From: Paucibacter sp. KBW04
Lineage (GTDB): Bacteria > Pseudomonadota > Gammaproteobacteria > Burkholderiales > Burkholderiaceae_C
Reading direction: 5' to 3'
DNA: 54,396 nt
Assembly: GCF_003852425.1 (NCBI RefSeq)
Contig: NZ_QAJN01000012.1
Span: 65,554-119,949, forward strand
Positions 8,134-16,667 of this stretch are shown here, in pieces. How positions within the stretch are numbered: the first letter of the stretch is position 1; every line of letters starts with the position of its first letter. A model generated the notes under the pieces. The model was not told the origin of the DNA, searched no databases, and worked only from the letters and a program-made list of their open reading frames with translations. A program made the translations under genes and the position numbers.

Positions 8134-11100
8134 TCAGGGCTGGGCCGGGATTGCGGTGGGCGCGGGGAAGAGGGGGAGCTGATCGTCTTTGATCAGGGCT
8201 AAGCGGAAGCCCAGGGCATGGTGGCTATGCCCTGGCTCCTCGGTTTGGCGGTGGGCACAGCGAGCTTCGGTAGCGGGGGCGCTCCAGGAACCGCCGCGGG
8301 TGACTCTTGAGGCCAGTTGCTTGGCTTCGCGCGAATGAGCCGTCGGCCGCGCCGCGCTGCCGCTGTAGGCGCCGCCCTTGCTGCGTGTCCATTCCCGGAC
8401 ATTGCCCAGCATGTCGTACAACTCCAAGTCATTGGGTGGAAAGCAGCCCACGCTGCAGCTGTCTTGCAGCTGGCTTTCCCGGCTATTGGCCAGCCAGGGC
8501 GCTGGCTTGTTGCCCCAGGGAAAGAGGGAGTCGCAGCTATTGCCGCGGGCCGCCTTCTCCCACTCAAACTCGCTCGGCAAAGCAATCTTCCAGCCCTGGC
8601 GAATCAGCTTGGTCAAGGCCAGGTTTTGGTAGCGGGGGCCGGACAGCAGGCAGCGGTTCAGCCAGCCGCAATACATCTCGGCGTCCCGCCATGTGACGCG
8701 GCGCACCGGTCGGCTGCCCAGGTCGCGCAGGGCCGGTATGTCCAGCGTCATCCGGTTGGCCTCGCGAAAGGCGCGGAACTGCGCCACCGTCACCGGGTAG
8801 CGGCCGATGTAGAAGGTGGGCGTGGGCGTCGGGCGGTCATTGATCTCGTTGGGGTGCACCGACACGCCCAACCGGGCGCTGGTCCGGCCGGTGTCCTGGC
8901 GGCGGGTGCCGACGCGAAACTCGGGATCGGCCTCGACGCGGACAAAGCCCTGCAATTTGTCTTTGGGCAGGTGGTAGAGCAGGGGGTCAAAGCGAGGGTC
9001 GCCCAGGGCCGACAAGGGCTCGGCCATGCGCGCCCGCACAAGGGGGCTGACCTGTTTGAGCAACTCTTTGTCGGACAGCAGCGTGACGATGTGCTGGGCG
9101 CAGTCAGCTCGCAAGTCTTTGCCGGCCTCGCGGCGCTCCAGAATGGCCGTGGCCGCCAATTCTGCCGCGCAGCATTGGGCCGTCGGCGTTTGGCCCAGGC
9201 GCGCCAGGCGGGCGAAGAAGTTGGGCGCGACCTGCATGGCCTCGCGGCGAGCGCGGTAGCCCGAAAGCAGCAGGATCGGTTCGCGCCACCAGGGATCCTC
9301 CAGCCGCGGTTCCAGGGCCGCAAAGATTTCGGTGAGGGCCGTGGCGCCCGTGACCGCGCAAAGATAGCGCGCGGTCAGAAACTCCTGGAATGCCAGGTGA
9401 ATGAAGCGGTAGACGCCGTCGCGCTCTTCCATGATGCTGCCGCGTTGCCGGACCTGGGCCAGAAAGGCGTCGATATGTGGGCGAAAGCACTCCTCGCGTT
9501 GCAGCAGGCGGCGCAGGTCCGCCTCCTCGATCTCTCGCCCCTGCTCCGGCCCTTGCTGATGCATATGAAAGGCCAGGTATTGAGAGATGTCCAGGAACAC
9601 CTCCCAACCGCTGTTGAGCTGGGTGATCTCGTCCTGATCGACCCCGTAGTCCACCTGCAGCAAGGCCAGGATGGCCTTGTTGAAGAGCAGGGCGCGCTCG
9701 TCCGGCAAGGTCCGGTTGTTGACGTCGACGATCAGCAGCAGGCGCACGATCAGGGGGCTGTCCACCAGGGGCTGGCTGTCGCGCCCCAGGCGCTCGCGGC
9801 GATCCTGCTCCAGGCGCTGAATGCTTTTGAGCAAGGCTTCGCTGCGTTCCTGGCTTTTGGCTTCGTCGAAGGGCGGGATGCAGCGATAGGCTTGGCGAAT
9901 CATGGGGGCGATATGGCGGCCCATCTCCAGGGGCTGGACCACGATCTCCTGGAAGTCGGCGCCAAAGGCCGTGCGGCCGTTTCGATAAGCCACCGTCCGG
10001 CAGGTGACGATGGCGCGTAGCCCGGGTTTGCCAGCCAGCAGCTCTTCCACACATTGGCGCACCTCGGCGCGCTCATTCTCATTGGCCACCTCGTCCAAGC
10101 CGTCCAGCAGGAGCAGGATATTGAGTTTGGCGGCCAGCAGCTGGCTGAAAAAGTCGGCCGGCAGATCCAGGCTGACTTGTTTGCCGATCAGGTGCCGGGA
10201 AATGAATCCCGCAAGGGTCAGGTCTTGCGCGGCCAGGCTCTGTGCCTGTTTGCGTCTATGGCGGGCGAAGGAGGCCAGCGGCACGAAGATGGGCAGGGGC
10301 AGCTGGTGAACGCCTGTGTTCATGCCCAAACTGGTCTGCGCCGGTTCCGCCTTGTTCTCGACGATGGAGCTGGCTAAAGCCCAGGCCATATGGGCCAACA
10401 CCGTGGTCTTGCCCGAGCCCGGGCCGCCCACCACCACCAGCCGGCTCCCGAGGGCCAGGAGCTCGTTGAGGGCCAGCTCGCCGCGCGCCTGGCCGGGCTG
10501 GGGCTTGCCGGTCTTGCCGCCTTTGGCTTCGTAGAGGCGCTGGCCTCGCATGCGGGCTCGCAGCGGCACATAAGCTGTTTCCAAGGGCAGCATCAGCACC
10601 GGGCCATTGCCGCCGCGCTCGATGCCGCGCATCTCGATGTTCTGGCAGCGTTCGCGCAGCCAGCTCAGATAGCTGCGCAGCTGGCGCATCAACACGGTCT
10701 GGGCCGCCGATTGCTGCGGTCCGCTTGAGCCGCCCTCGGCTGCCTGCTGGCCGCCCTTGAGTAGGCGCAGTTGTTCTTCCACCAGACGCAGCAGGGCGTC
10801 CACATTGTCGTAGTGGGTGTAGAAATGCTGCAAACCTTCCAGCTTGGCCTGGAAGCGCAGCAGGCTTAGCTGGTCTTCCGCCCGCAGGCTGCTGGGCTTG
10901 CGCGGCGCGTCGCTGAAGTAGGTGAGGATGCGAGGCCGTCCACATTGCAAGAACTGCCGATAGGCGACGTCGAACTCTTCCTCCGTGTAGCGGCCCACCT
11001 TGCCGGCCGCCAGCAGAATCAGCAGATCGCAGTCACAGATGGCTTGGTTGTATTCGTCTTGCTTGCGGGTGGGGGAGAGGCTGGCATCGAAATCCTCGCA

Positions 11101-11235
11101 GATGACCAGTTCCAGCTGGGCGTGTTCTTGGGACTGTGCCTGTGCCTGCGCATTGCGGCGCGCGACAAGTAGTTGCAGCGCCTCTCGCTCTTGCTTGAGT
11201 TCGGCCGAGGAGGCCAGGAAAACCTTGATGCCCAA
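8134..11235 (-). CDS. DUF4062-NACHT-FGE STAND NTPase (bacterial NLR-like)
   Basis: This single 1033-residue protein has three parts. Residues 3-110 match DUF4062 (IKVFLASSAELKQER, then CDLLILL, then TEEEF), a TIR-like alpha/beta domain seen at the N-terminus of STAND proteins. Residues about 262-625 are a NACHT NTPase: Walker A GGPGSGKTT (270-278), Walker B ILLLLDGLDE (373-382), sensor TCR (411-413) and the NACHT-typical FIHLAFQEFLTARYL (611-625). A helical region follows to about 770. Residues about 770-1015 form a formylglycine-generating-enzyme/C-lectin-like domain (FYIGRYPVTVAQF, LPSEFEWEKAARG, GNVREWT, RGGSW, GFRLA). The catalytic Cys pair of true FGEs is not seen. NACHT proteins of bacteria include anti-phage NLR-like sensors; here the C-terminus would be the sensor and DUF4062 the effector, by inference. 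The start codon is TTG, with AGGAGG six bases before it. Confidence 0.88.
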   Translation of the reverse strand: MGIKVFLASSAELKQEREALQLLVARRNAQAQAQSQEHAQLELVICEDFDASLSPTRKQDEYNQAICDCDLLILLAAGKVGRYTEEEFDVAYRQFLQCGRPRILTYFSDAPRKPSSLRAEDQLSLLRFQAKLEGLQHFYTHYDNVDALLRLVEEQLRLLKGGQQAAEGGSSGPQQSAAQTVLMRQLRSYLSWLRERCQNIEMRGIERGGNGPVLMLPLETAYVPLRARMRGQRLYEAKGGKTGKPQPGQARGELALNELLALGSRLVVVGGPGSGKTTVLAHMAWALASSIVENKAEPAQTSLGMNTGVHQLPLPIFVPLASFARHRRKQAQSLAAQDLTLAGFISRHLIGKQVSLDLPADFFSQLLAAKLNILLLLDGLDEVANENERAEVRQCVEELLAGKPGLRAIVTCRTVAYRNGRTAFGADFQEIVVQPLEMGRHIAPMIRQAYRCIPPFDEAKSQERSEALLKSIQRLEQDRRERLGRDSQPLVDSPLIVRLLLIVDVNNRTLPDERALLFNKAILALLQVDYGVDQDEITQLNSGWEVFLDISQYLAFHMHQQGPEQGREIEEADLRRLLQREECFRPHIDAFLAQVRQRGSIMEERDGVYRFIHLAFQEFLTARYLCAVTGATALTEIFAALEPRLEDPWWREPILLLSGYRARREAMQVAPNFFARLARLGQTPTAQCCAAELAATAILERREAGKDLRADCAQHIVTLLSDKELLKQVSPLVRARMAEPLSALGDPRFDPLLYHLPKDKLQGFVRVEADPEFRVGTRRQDTGRTSARLGVSVHPNEINDRPTPTPTFYIGRYPVTVAQFRAFREANRMTLDIPALRDLGSRPVRRVTWRDAEMYCGWLNRCLLSGPRYQNLALTKLIRQGWKIALPSEFEWEKAARGNSCDSLFPWGNKPAPWLANSRESQLQDSCSVGCFPPNDLELYDMLGNVREWTRSKGGAYSGSAARPTAHSREAKQLASRVTRGGSWSAPATEARCAHRQTEEPGHSHHALGFRLALIKDDQLPLFPAPTAIPAQP

Positions 11236-11334
11236 GTGACGCCTCCTTTGTCCTTCTTGCCTTGCCGCTCCAGTCTGCTACCCGCTGCCGGGCGACTTTA
11301 GCCCAGAGCCGGGCGCCGTGGCCGCTGCGGACTA

Positions 11335-11349
11335 GGGGTCAGGTCTTGC
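11335..11349. repeat. 15-base repeat, copy 1 (REP-like fragment)
   Basis: GGGGTCAGGTCTTGC occurs here and again, identical, at 20338-20352. Both copies are intergenic. From memory, similar text marks the ends of REP-like elements mobilised by REP-associated tyrosine transposases in proteobacteria; no such transposase gene is in the window. Confidence 0.45.
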
Positions 11350-11479
11350 CCAGGTTTGCAGTCCGAGCCCCTGTTTCAACCGTTCATCCGTCCTCGCTTG
11401 GTCTCACCGCAGCGCGCTTTTATAGTCAAACGCTCGCCCCGGCCCTCGGCCGGCTCATTGAATTTTTGAGGGAGATGAG

Positions 11480-13504
11480 ATGAAGAGTTCGACTTTTGCG
11501 CCTTCGCAGCCCGGTCTGCGACTGGCACGTTTGGCGGCCGCCAGCCTGCTTGCCTTGCTCGCGGCCCAGACCCATGCAGCGGGCGATGGCAGCAGTGCCA
11601 GCACCGCGAAGAGAGCCGTCGAGGCCAGCCAGTCCAGCAAGGTGGCCAAGGCCGCCGAGGCCAAGCAGGCGCCCAAGCGTTACAGCATCGAGCAATTCAT
11701 GGCCACGACGGCCATCAACGGTGCTTCCTTCAGCGCCGATGAGAAGCGCATTTTGTTCAGCAGCAATGTCACGGGCATCTTCAATGTCTACAGCCAGGAT
11801 GTGGCGGGCGGTGCGCCGCGTGCCCTCACCAGTTCCACCACCGACAGCCATTACGCTGTCAGCTATTTCCCCCAGGACGACCGGGTGCTGTTCACCCGCG
11901 ACAAGGGGGGCAATGAGCAAAACCACCTGTTTGTGCGCGAGTTGGACGGCCGCGAGCAAGACCTGACCCCGGGTGACAAGTTGAAGGCCAGCTTTGCCGG
12001 CTGGACGCCGGACGGCAGCGCTTTTTACGTCAGCAGCAATGAGCGCGACCCCAAGTTTTTCGACCTCTACCGCTACGATGCCAAGACTTATGCCCGCACG
12101 CTGATCTACAAGAACGAGGCGGGTTACGAAGTCTCGGAAATCAGCCGCGATGGCCGCTGGATCGCGCTGGAGAAGATCAACACCACCGCCGATTCCGACG
12201 TCTATCTGTTTGACACCCAGACCCAGCAGCTCAAGCATCTGACCCCGCACGACGCCAAGAAAGAGTCGATCAGCTACCGCGCCGCCACCTTCACGCCAGA
12301 CTCCCGCCAGCTGATTCTGCAAACCAATGCCGGTGCCGAGTTCACCCGCTTGCAGCAATATGAGCTGGCCACGGGCAAGACCAGCGAGTTGGAAAAGGCT
12401 GACTGGGATATCGCCTACACCTATTTCTCGCAGGACGGTCGCTACCGCGTCACCGGCGTCAATGCCGATGCCAGCATCCGCCTGTCGGTGAAGGAGCAGG
12501 TGAATGGCCAGGAACGGCCGGTGGCCCTGCCCAGCCTACCCGGCGGCGAGGTGCGCGGCGTGCAGTTCTCGCGCAGCGGCGCCAAGATGGCCTTTTATTT
12601 GAACGGCGATCGCTCGCCCAGCAATCTGTTTGTCTACGACTTCGCGGGCAAACAGGTCAAGCAGCTGACGCAATCGCTGTCCAAGGAAATCGACCCGGCT
12701 GATCTGGTGGACGCGCGCATCGTGCGCTTCAAGTCCTTTGACGGCATGGTGATTCCTTCTGTCTACTACCAGCCCAAGGAAGCCTCGGCGACGAACAAGG
12801 TGCCGGCCGTCTTGCTGGTGCATGGCGGCCCCGGCGGTCAGACCACGCGGGGCTATTCGGCCCTGGCCCAATACTTGGCCAATCATGGCTATGCGGTGCT
12901 GGGCATCAATAACCGGGGCAGCTCGGGTTATGGCAAGAGTTTCTTCACGGCGGATGACGGCAAGCATGGCCGCGAGCCCTTGTGGGACTGCGTGGAGGCC
13001 AAGACCTATCTGGCCAGCACCGGTGTGATCGACCCGGACCGCATCGGCATCATGGGCGGCTCTTACGGTGGCTATATGACGCTGGCGGCCCTGGCCTTCC
13101 GGCCCGAGGCCTTCAAGGTGGGCATTGACATCTTCGGCGTCAGCAACTGGTTGCGCACGCTGGAGAGCATTCCGCCTTACTGGGAGTCCTTCCGCCAGGC
13201 CTTGTATCAGGAGGTGGGCGACCCCGCGCGCGACCGTGACTTCCTGATCGCCACCTCGCCGCTCTTCCACGCCAAGGAGATCAAGCGGCCGCTGATGGTG
13301 ATCCAGGGCGCCAATGACCCGCGCGTCATCAAGCCCGAGAGCGATGAGATCGTGGAAGCGGTGAAGAAGAACGGCGTGCCGGTGGAGTACCTGGTGTTCG
13401 ACGACGAAGGCCATGGCTTCTCGAAGAAAAAGAACCAGATCGAAGCCAATCGCCGCATGCTGGAGTTTTTGGATAAATACCTCAAGCCCGGCCTGAGCAA
13501 ATAA
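11480..13504 (+). CDS. Exported S9 family (prolyl oligopeptidase-type) peptidase
   Basis: This is a 674-residue serine peptidase of the DPP-IV/acylaminoacyl-peptidase type. It has a signal peptide (LARLAAASLLALLAAQTHAA, cut near residue 34), a beta-propeller region from about 60 to 400 with repeats of the S.DGR and DSRQL type, and a C-terminal alpha/beta hydrolase domain. The triad is visible: Ser528 in GGSYGG, Asp613 in GANDPRV and His645 in DEGHGF. It probably removes dipeptides or short peptides in the periplasm or outside the cell. The start has GAGGGAGATGAG just before ATG. It precedes the LPMO gene by 104 bases, so the two exported degradative genes may share control. Confidence 0.9.
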   Translation: MKSSTFAPSQPGLRLARLAAASLLALLAAQTHAAGDGSSASTAKRAVEASQSSKVAKAAEAKQAPKRYSIEQFMATTAINGASFSADEKRILFSSNVTGIFNVYSQDVAGGAPRALTSSTTDSHYAVSYFPQDDRVLFTRDKGGNEQNHLFVRELDGREQDLTPGDKLKASFAGWTPDGSAFYVSSNERDPKFFDLYRYDAKTYARTLIYKNEAGYEVSEISRDGRWIALEKINTTADSDVYLFDTQTQQLKHLTPHDAKKESISYRAATFTPDSRQLILQTNAGAEFTRLQQYELATGKTSELEKADWDIAYTYFSQDGRYRVTGVNADASIRLSVKEQVNGQERPVALPSLPGGEVRGVQFSRSGAKMAFYLNGDRSPSNLFVYDFAGKQVKQLTQSLSKEIDPADLVDARIVRFKSFDGMVIPSVYYQPKEASATNKVPAVLLVHGGPGGQTTRGYSALAQYLANHGYAVLGINNRGSSGYGKSFFTADDGKHGREPLWDCVEAKTYLASTGVIDPDRIGIMGGSYGGYMTLAALAFRPEAFKVGIDIFGVSNWLRTLESIPPYWESFRQALYQEVGDPARDRDFLIATSPLFHAKEIKRPLMVIQGANDPRVIKPESDEIVEAVKKNGVPVEYLVFDDEGHGFSKKKNQIEANRRMLEFLDKYLKPGLSK

Positions 13505-13546
13505 GGGTCTTATTCCCCGGGTAACGGTGTGTAAATGTCGCTCGAT

Positions 13547-13566
13547 TCGAGGTTTGGTGACCTCGA
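13547..13566. promoter_or_regulatory. Inverted repeat upstream of the LPMO gene
   Basis: TCGAGGT (13547-13553) and ACCTCGA (13560-13566) are perfect 7-base inverted arms around a 6-base centre. The site lies 43 bases before the LPMO start. There is no T-run, so an operator is likelier than a terminator. The regulator is not identified. Confidence 0.3.
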
Positions 13567-13608
13567 TCGTCCGCACAATCGCGCCGTTATTTTTCAGAGG
13601 GAGTCAGC

Positions 13609-15057
13609 ATGACCTTCATGCTCAAAAAAGAGCGCCAGCTGATGGCGCTGATCGCAGGCCTGGCCCTCAGCGGACAGGCCTTTTCACATGGCTATATCAG
13701 TGCGCCGGAGTCGCGCAATCTGCTTTGCCGCTCCGGTGGCAATAGCGCTTGTGGCGCCATTCAGTGGGAGCCGCAAAGCCTGGAAGGCCCCTCGGGTTAC
13801 CCCGATCGCGGCCCGGCCGACGGCCAGATCGCCAGCGCCGGCCTGCTGCAGTTCTCCCCCATGGACGAGCAGACCGCCTCGCGCTGGAGCAAGCGGAGCG
13901 TCAGCAGCGGCCCCATGAGCTTCAGCTGGACCTTCACCGCCAATCACGTCACCAAGGGCTGGCGCTACTACATCACCAAGCCGGGCTGGAACCCGAACCT
14001 GCGCCTGAGCCGCTCGGCCTTTGAGGCCCAGCCCTTTTGCCAGGCGGACGGCGGCATGCGCCAGCCGCCCAAGCTGGTGACGCATCAATGCCAGCTGCCC
14101 GCCCGCACCGGCTACCACCTGGTGCTGGGCGTTTGGGAAGTGGGCGACACGCCGAACAGCTTCTACAACCTGGTGGACCTGATGTTTGCCGATGGCGGCA
14201 GCAACCCGACCCCACCGGCCGCCAACTGGGCGGTGCGTGGCAGCATCTATCCCTCGGTGGATCTGAAGCCCGGCGACAAGGTCGCCACCCGTGTCTTCGA
14301 CGCCAAGGGCGAACGCCCCGATCTGCAAACCCGCCTAAGCATTGCGAACGATGCCGATGGTCAGCGCAACACCTGGCCCTATCTGCTGGCGACCCGGGTG
14401 AACACCCAGCAAACCCTGCTGCGTGCCGGCCAGCTGGCGCCGGACGGAACGATTTCGCCGGTGCAAGGCCAGAACGAAGTTTTTGCTCGCCAGGACAGCG
14501 GCCTGAACCGCGTTGAGGTGCAGATCGAGAAGGCAGCCACGCCGCCCAGCGCCGACATCTTGGTGAACGGCCTGGCCGCGCAGCAGCAGATTGTGGGCGG
14601 CAAGCTGACGCTGCAGTTCAGCGTTACCGCCGTGGGTGAGTTGGACTTGAACGCCAGCGTCTTCGACCATGGCGGCCAGACCAAGGGCGTGGCCACGGCC
14701 TCGCTGAACAACTCGGGCCAGAGCCTGCGCATCGTCATCGACAAGCCCGCGGCCGGTCACCACCAGCTGGTGCTCAAGGGCGTGGTCAAGGGCAGCGGTC
14801 TCTTGATTCAGAAGACGTTTGATCTGATGTTTGTGGGCGAGACCGCACCCCAGCCTGGCGGCAAGTTCGACTACCGCTTCCCTGAGGGCCTGAAGAGCTA
14901 CAAGGCCGGCACCCGCGTGCTGCAGCCCAAGAACGGCCGCATCTATGAATGCCGCCCCTGGCCCAACAACGGCTACTGCGTGCAGTGGAGCCCCTCGACC
15001 CCGCAGTTCGAGCCCGGAACAGGCAGCCACTGGCAGGAGGCCTGGATCGCACGTTGA
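13609..15057 (+). CDS. gbpA: GbpA-like lytic polysaccharide monooxygenase (AA10) with chitin-binding module
   Basis: This 482-residue secreted copper enzyme is predicted to cleave chitin oxidatively. A signal peptide of 26 residues ends just before His27 (FS-HGYISAPESR), which would be the N-terminal residue of the copper histidine brace; the second ligand is His113 in TANHVTKGW. The AA10 domain covers about 27-205 and ends in FYNLVDLMF. A GbpA-type middle region follows, and a C-terminal CBM5/12-like module (about 422-480) with YKAGTRVL, YECRPWP, YCVQWSP and HWQEAW. The start is marked by AGGGAG seven bases before ATG. GbpA of Vibrio is an adhesin as well as an LPMO; whether the function is adhesion or feeding is open here. 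Confidence 0.92.
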   Translation: MTFMLKKERQLMALIAGLALSGQAFSHGYISAPESRNLLCRSGGNSACGAIQWEPQSLEGPSGYPDRGPADGQIASAGLLQFSPMDEQTASRWSKRSVSSGPMSFSWTFTANHVTKGWRYYITKPGWNPNLRLSRSAFEAQPFCQADGGMRQPPKLVTHQCQLPARTGYHLVLGVWEVGDTPNSFYNLVDLMFADGGSNPTPPAANWAVRGSIYPSVDLKPGDKVATRVFDAKGERPDLQTRLSIANDADGQRNTWPYLLATRVNTQQTLLRAGQLAPDGTISPVQGQNEVFARQDSGLNRVEVQIEKAATPPSADILVNGLAAQQQIVGGKLTLQFSVTAVGELDLNASVFDHGGQTKGVATASLNNSGQSLRIVIDKPAAGHHQLVLKGVVKGSGLLIQKTFDLMFVGETAPQPGGKFDYRFPEGLKSYKAGTRVLQPKNGRIYECRPWPNNGYCVQWSPSTPQFEPGTGSHWQEAWIAR

Positions 15058-15281
15058 TCGATTGAGCAAAGAATCAGGTCTTGGAGGCCTGATCCTGGCT
15101 TGCCCAAGCCGCCTGAGGCCCGCTGGTCCCGCCCGATGTGCAGTTCATCGAGTCAGGGGCCAGTCGGTCGCAGGCGGCTTTCTCTTGTGCGCTTCGCCGC
15201 CTAGAGTGCAGTTGTGAGTTCGGGATGGGCCCGGGCTCGCAACAGTCTTGAGGCCTTGGCGGTCTCGATGAAAGGTTTGCG

Positions 15282-15476
15282 GTGAAGCTCTTGTTGTGGT
15301 TGCTGCTGTTTGTGCTGTGCTGGCCCCTGGCCTTGATGGCGCTGCTGCTGTGGCCCTTGTTCTGGCTGATCTCCTTGCCCTTCCGCCTGATCGGCATCAG
15401 TGTGGAGGCAGTGTTTGCCCTGCTGCGCGCGCTGCTGTTCCTGCCCGCGCGCTTGCTGGGGCACAAGGGCTCTTGA
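15282..15476 (+). CDS. Small hydrophobic membrane protein
   Basis: This product of 64 residues is made almost wholly of Leu, Trp, Phe and Ala. It has two probable membrane helices (about 3-27 and 28-55), separated by a proline, and a basic tail ending in GHKGS. The start is GTG with AAAGG about eight bases before it. Similar short proteins occur in Burkholderiales genomes, as far as I recall, with no known role. The reverse strand also has an open frame, but it lacks membrane or other protein-like character, so the plus strand is preferred. Confidence 0.6.
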   Translation: MKLLLWLLLFVLCWPLALMALLLWPLFWLISLPFRLIGISVEAVFALLRALLFLPARLLGHKGS

Positions 15477-15497
15477 GCCAAACTGGCCCCGCAGCTC

Positions 15498-16520
15498 TTA
15501 GATCCGCATCACCACCCGTCCATCGATCTGGCCTTGCTTCATCTGATCGAAGATGGTGTTGATGGACTCCAGCTTGTCATTGCGGTAGTGGGTGCGGATC
15601 TTGCCGTCGGCGGCGAAGGCCAAGGCCTCTTCCAGGTCCTTGCGGGTGCCGACGATGGAGCCGCGTATGGTCTTGGCATTGAGCACCACATCGAAGATGG
15701 GCAGGGCGAAGTCGCCCGGCGGCAGGCCGACCAGCGACATGGTGCCGCGCTTGTGAAGCATGCCCACGCCTTGCTTGAAGGCGCTGTTGGACACCGCCGT
15801 GACCAACACCCCGTGGGCGCCACGCACATGTTTTTGCACCTCGGCCACCGGGTCTTGTGTCAGCGCATTGATGCAGACCTCGACCCCCAACTCACGCGCC
15901 AGTGCCAGCTTGTCCTCGGCGATGTCCACCGCGATCACGTGGTAGCCCATGGCCTGTGCGTACTGCACGGCCATATGGCCCAGACCGCCTATGCCCGAGA
16001 TGGCCACCCAGTCGCCGGGCTTGCAGTCCAGCACCTTGAGCCCTTTGTAAACCGTCACGCCTGCGCAAAGCAGGGGCGCTGCCGGGTCGAAGTCCAGGGC
16101 GTCGGGTAGGCGACCCACATAGCCGGGGTCGGCCAGCACATACTCTGCATAGCCGCCGTTGACGGTGTAGCCGGTCATTTGTTGCTCACCGCACAGGGTT
16201 TCCCAACCGGTGATGCAGTGCTCGCAGTGGCCGCAAGCGGTGTGCAACCATGGGACACCGACCCGGTCGCCTTCTTTGACATGCTTGACGCCACGCCCCA
16301 GCGCGGCGACAAAGCCCACGCCCTCGTGGCCGGGAATGAAGGGCAGGGCGGGCTTGACCGGCCAGTCGCCATTGGCGGCGTGCAGGTCGGTGTGGCAGAC
16401 GCCCGAGGCCACGACCTTGACCAGCACCTGGCCCTCCGGCACCTCGGGCACATCGACCTCTTCGATCTGCAGCGGCGCGCCAAACTCATGGACGACGGCG
16501 GCTTTCATTTTTTGAACCAT
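15498..16520 (-). CDS. adhP: Zinc-dependent alcohol dehydrogenase AdhP
   Basis: This is a 340-residue medium-chain dehydrogenase that oxidises primary alcohols with NAD, or reduces aldehydes. The catalytic zinc ligands Cys42 (GVCHTDLH), His65 (GHEGVG) and Cys152 are present, as are the structural zinc cysteines 96, 99, 102 and 110 (CGHCEHC...C). The Rossmann motif is GIGGLGH (176-182). Length and motifs match the AdhP family closely. The ATG at 16520 has AGGAGAGGA seven bases before it; a longer frame to 16604 lacks family similarity. It is transcribed alone. Confidence 0.95.
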   Translation of the reverse strand: MVQKMKAAVVHEFGAPLQIEEVDVPEVPEGQVLVKVVASGVCHTDLHAANGDWPVKPALPFIPGHEGVGFVAALGRGVKHVKEGDRVGVPWLHTACGHCEHCITGWETLCGEQQMTGYTVNGGYAEYVLADPGYVGRLPDALDFDPAAPLLCAGVTVYKGLKVLDCKPGDWVAISGIGGLGHMAVQYAQAMGYHVIAVDIAEDKLALARELGVEVCINALTQDPVAEVQKHVRGAHGVLVTAVSNSAFKQGVGMLHKRGTMSLVGLPPGDFALPIFDVVLNAKTIRGSIVGTRKDLEEALAFAADGKIRTHYRNDKLESINTIFDQMKQGQIDGRVVMRI

Positions 16521-16667
16521 GGCAATCCTCTCCTGTTTGTCCGGGCACTCGCTGCCCGCAAGCAGTATGTCGGCTGCAGGCAGGCGGTCAATGCCCTGGA
16601 TCAAACAAAGATCGCGCGCGGGCGAGGGCTGTCATGCCGGCAGGCCTAACTCGGCAGGCCTGCGCGC

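Noticed and set aside
7398-8300. A diversity-generating retroelement acting on the FGE domain of the NACHT protein
   Set aside because: Many such elements target FGE/C-lectin-like domains, but no reverse transcriptase gene or template repeat lies in the window, the next gene is a histidine phosphatase 46 bases away, and the C-terminal text is not Asn-rich as in typical variable repeats.
8317-10020. Long plus-strand open frame (567 codons) opposite the NACHT gene
   Set aside because: High GC makes long mirror frames. The translation has no domain signature, while the minus strand has clear NACHT and FGE motifs. The same applies to the long frames opposite the amidohydrolase (27280-28740), the FAD/Fe-S gene (36473-37879) and the GGT gene (20402-21967).
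15072-15093. Terminator after the LPMO gene
   Set aside because: The stem is only six bases with a nine-base loop and no T-run follows.
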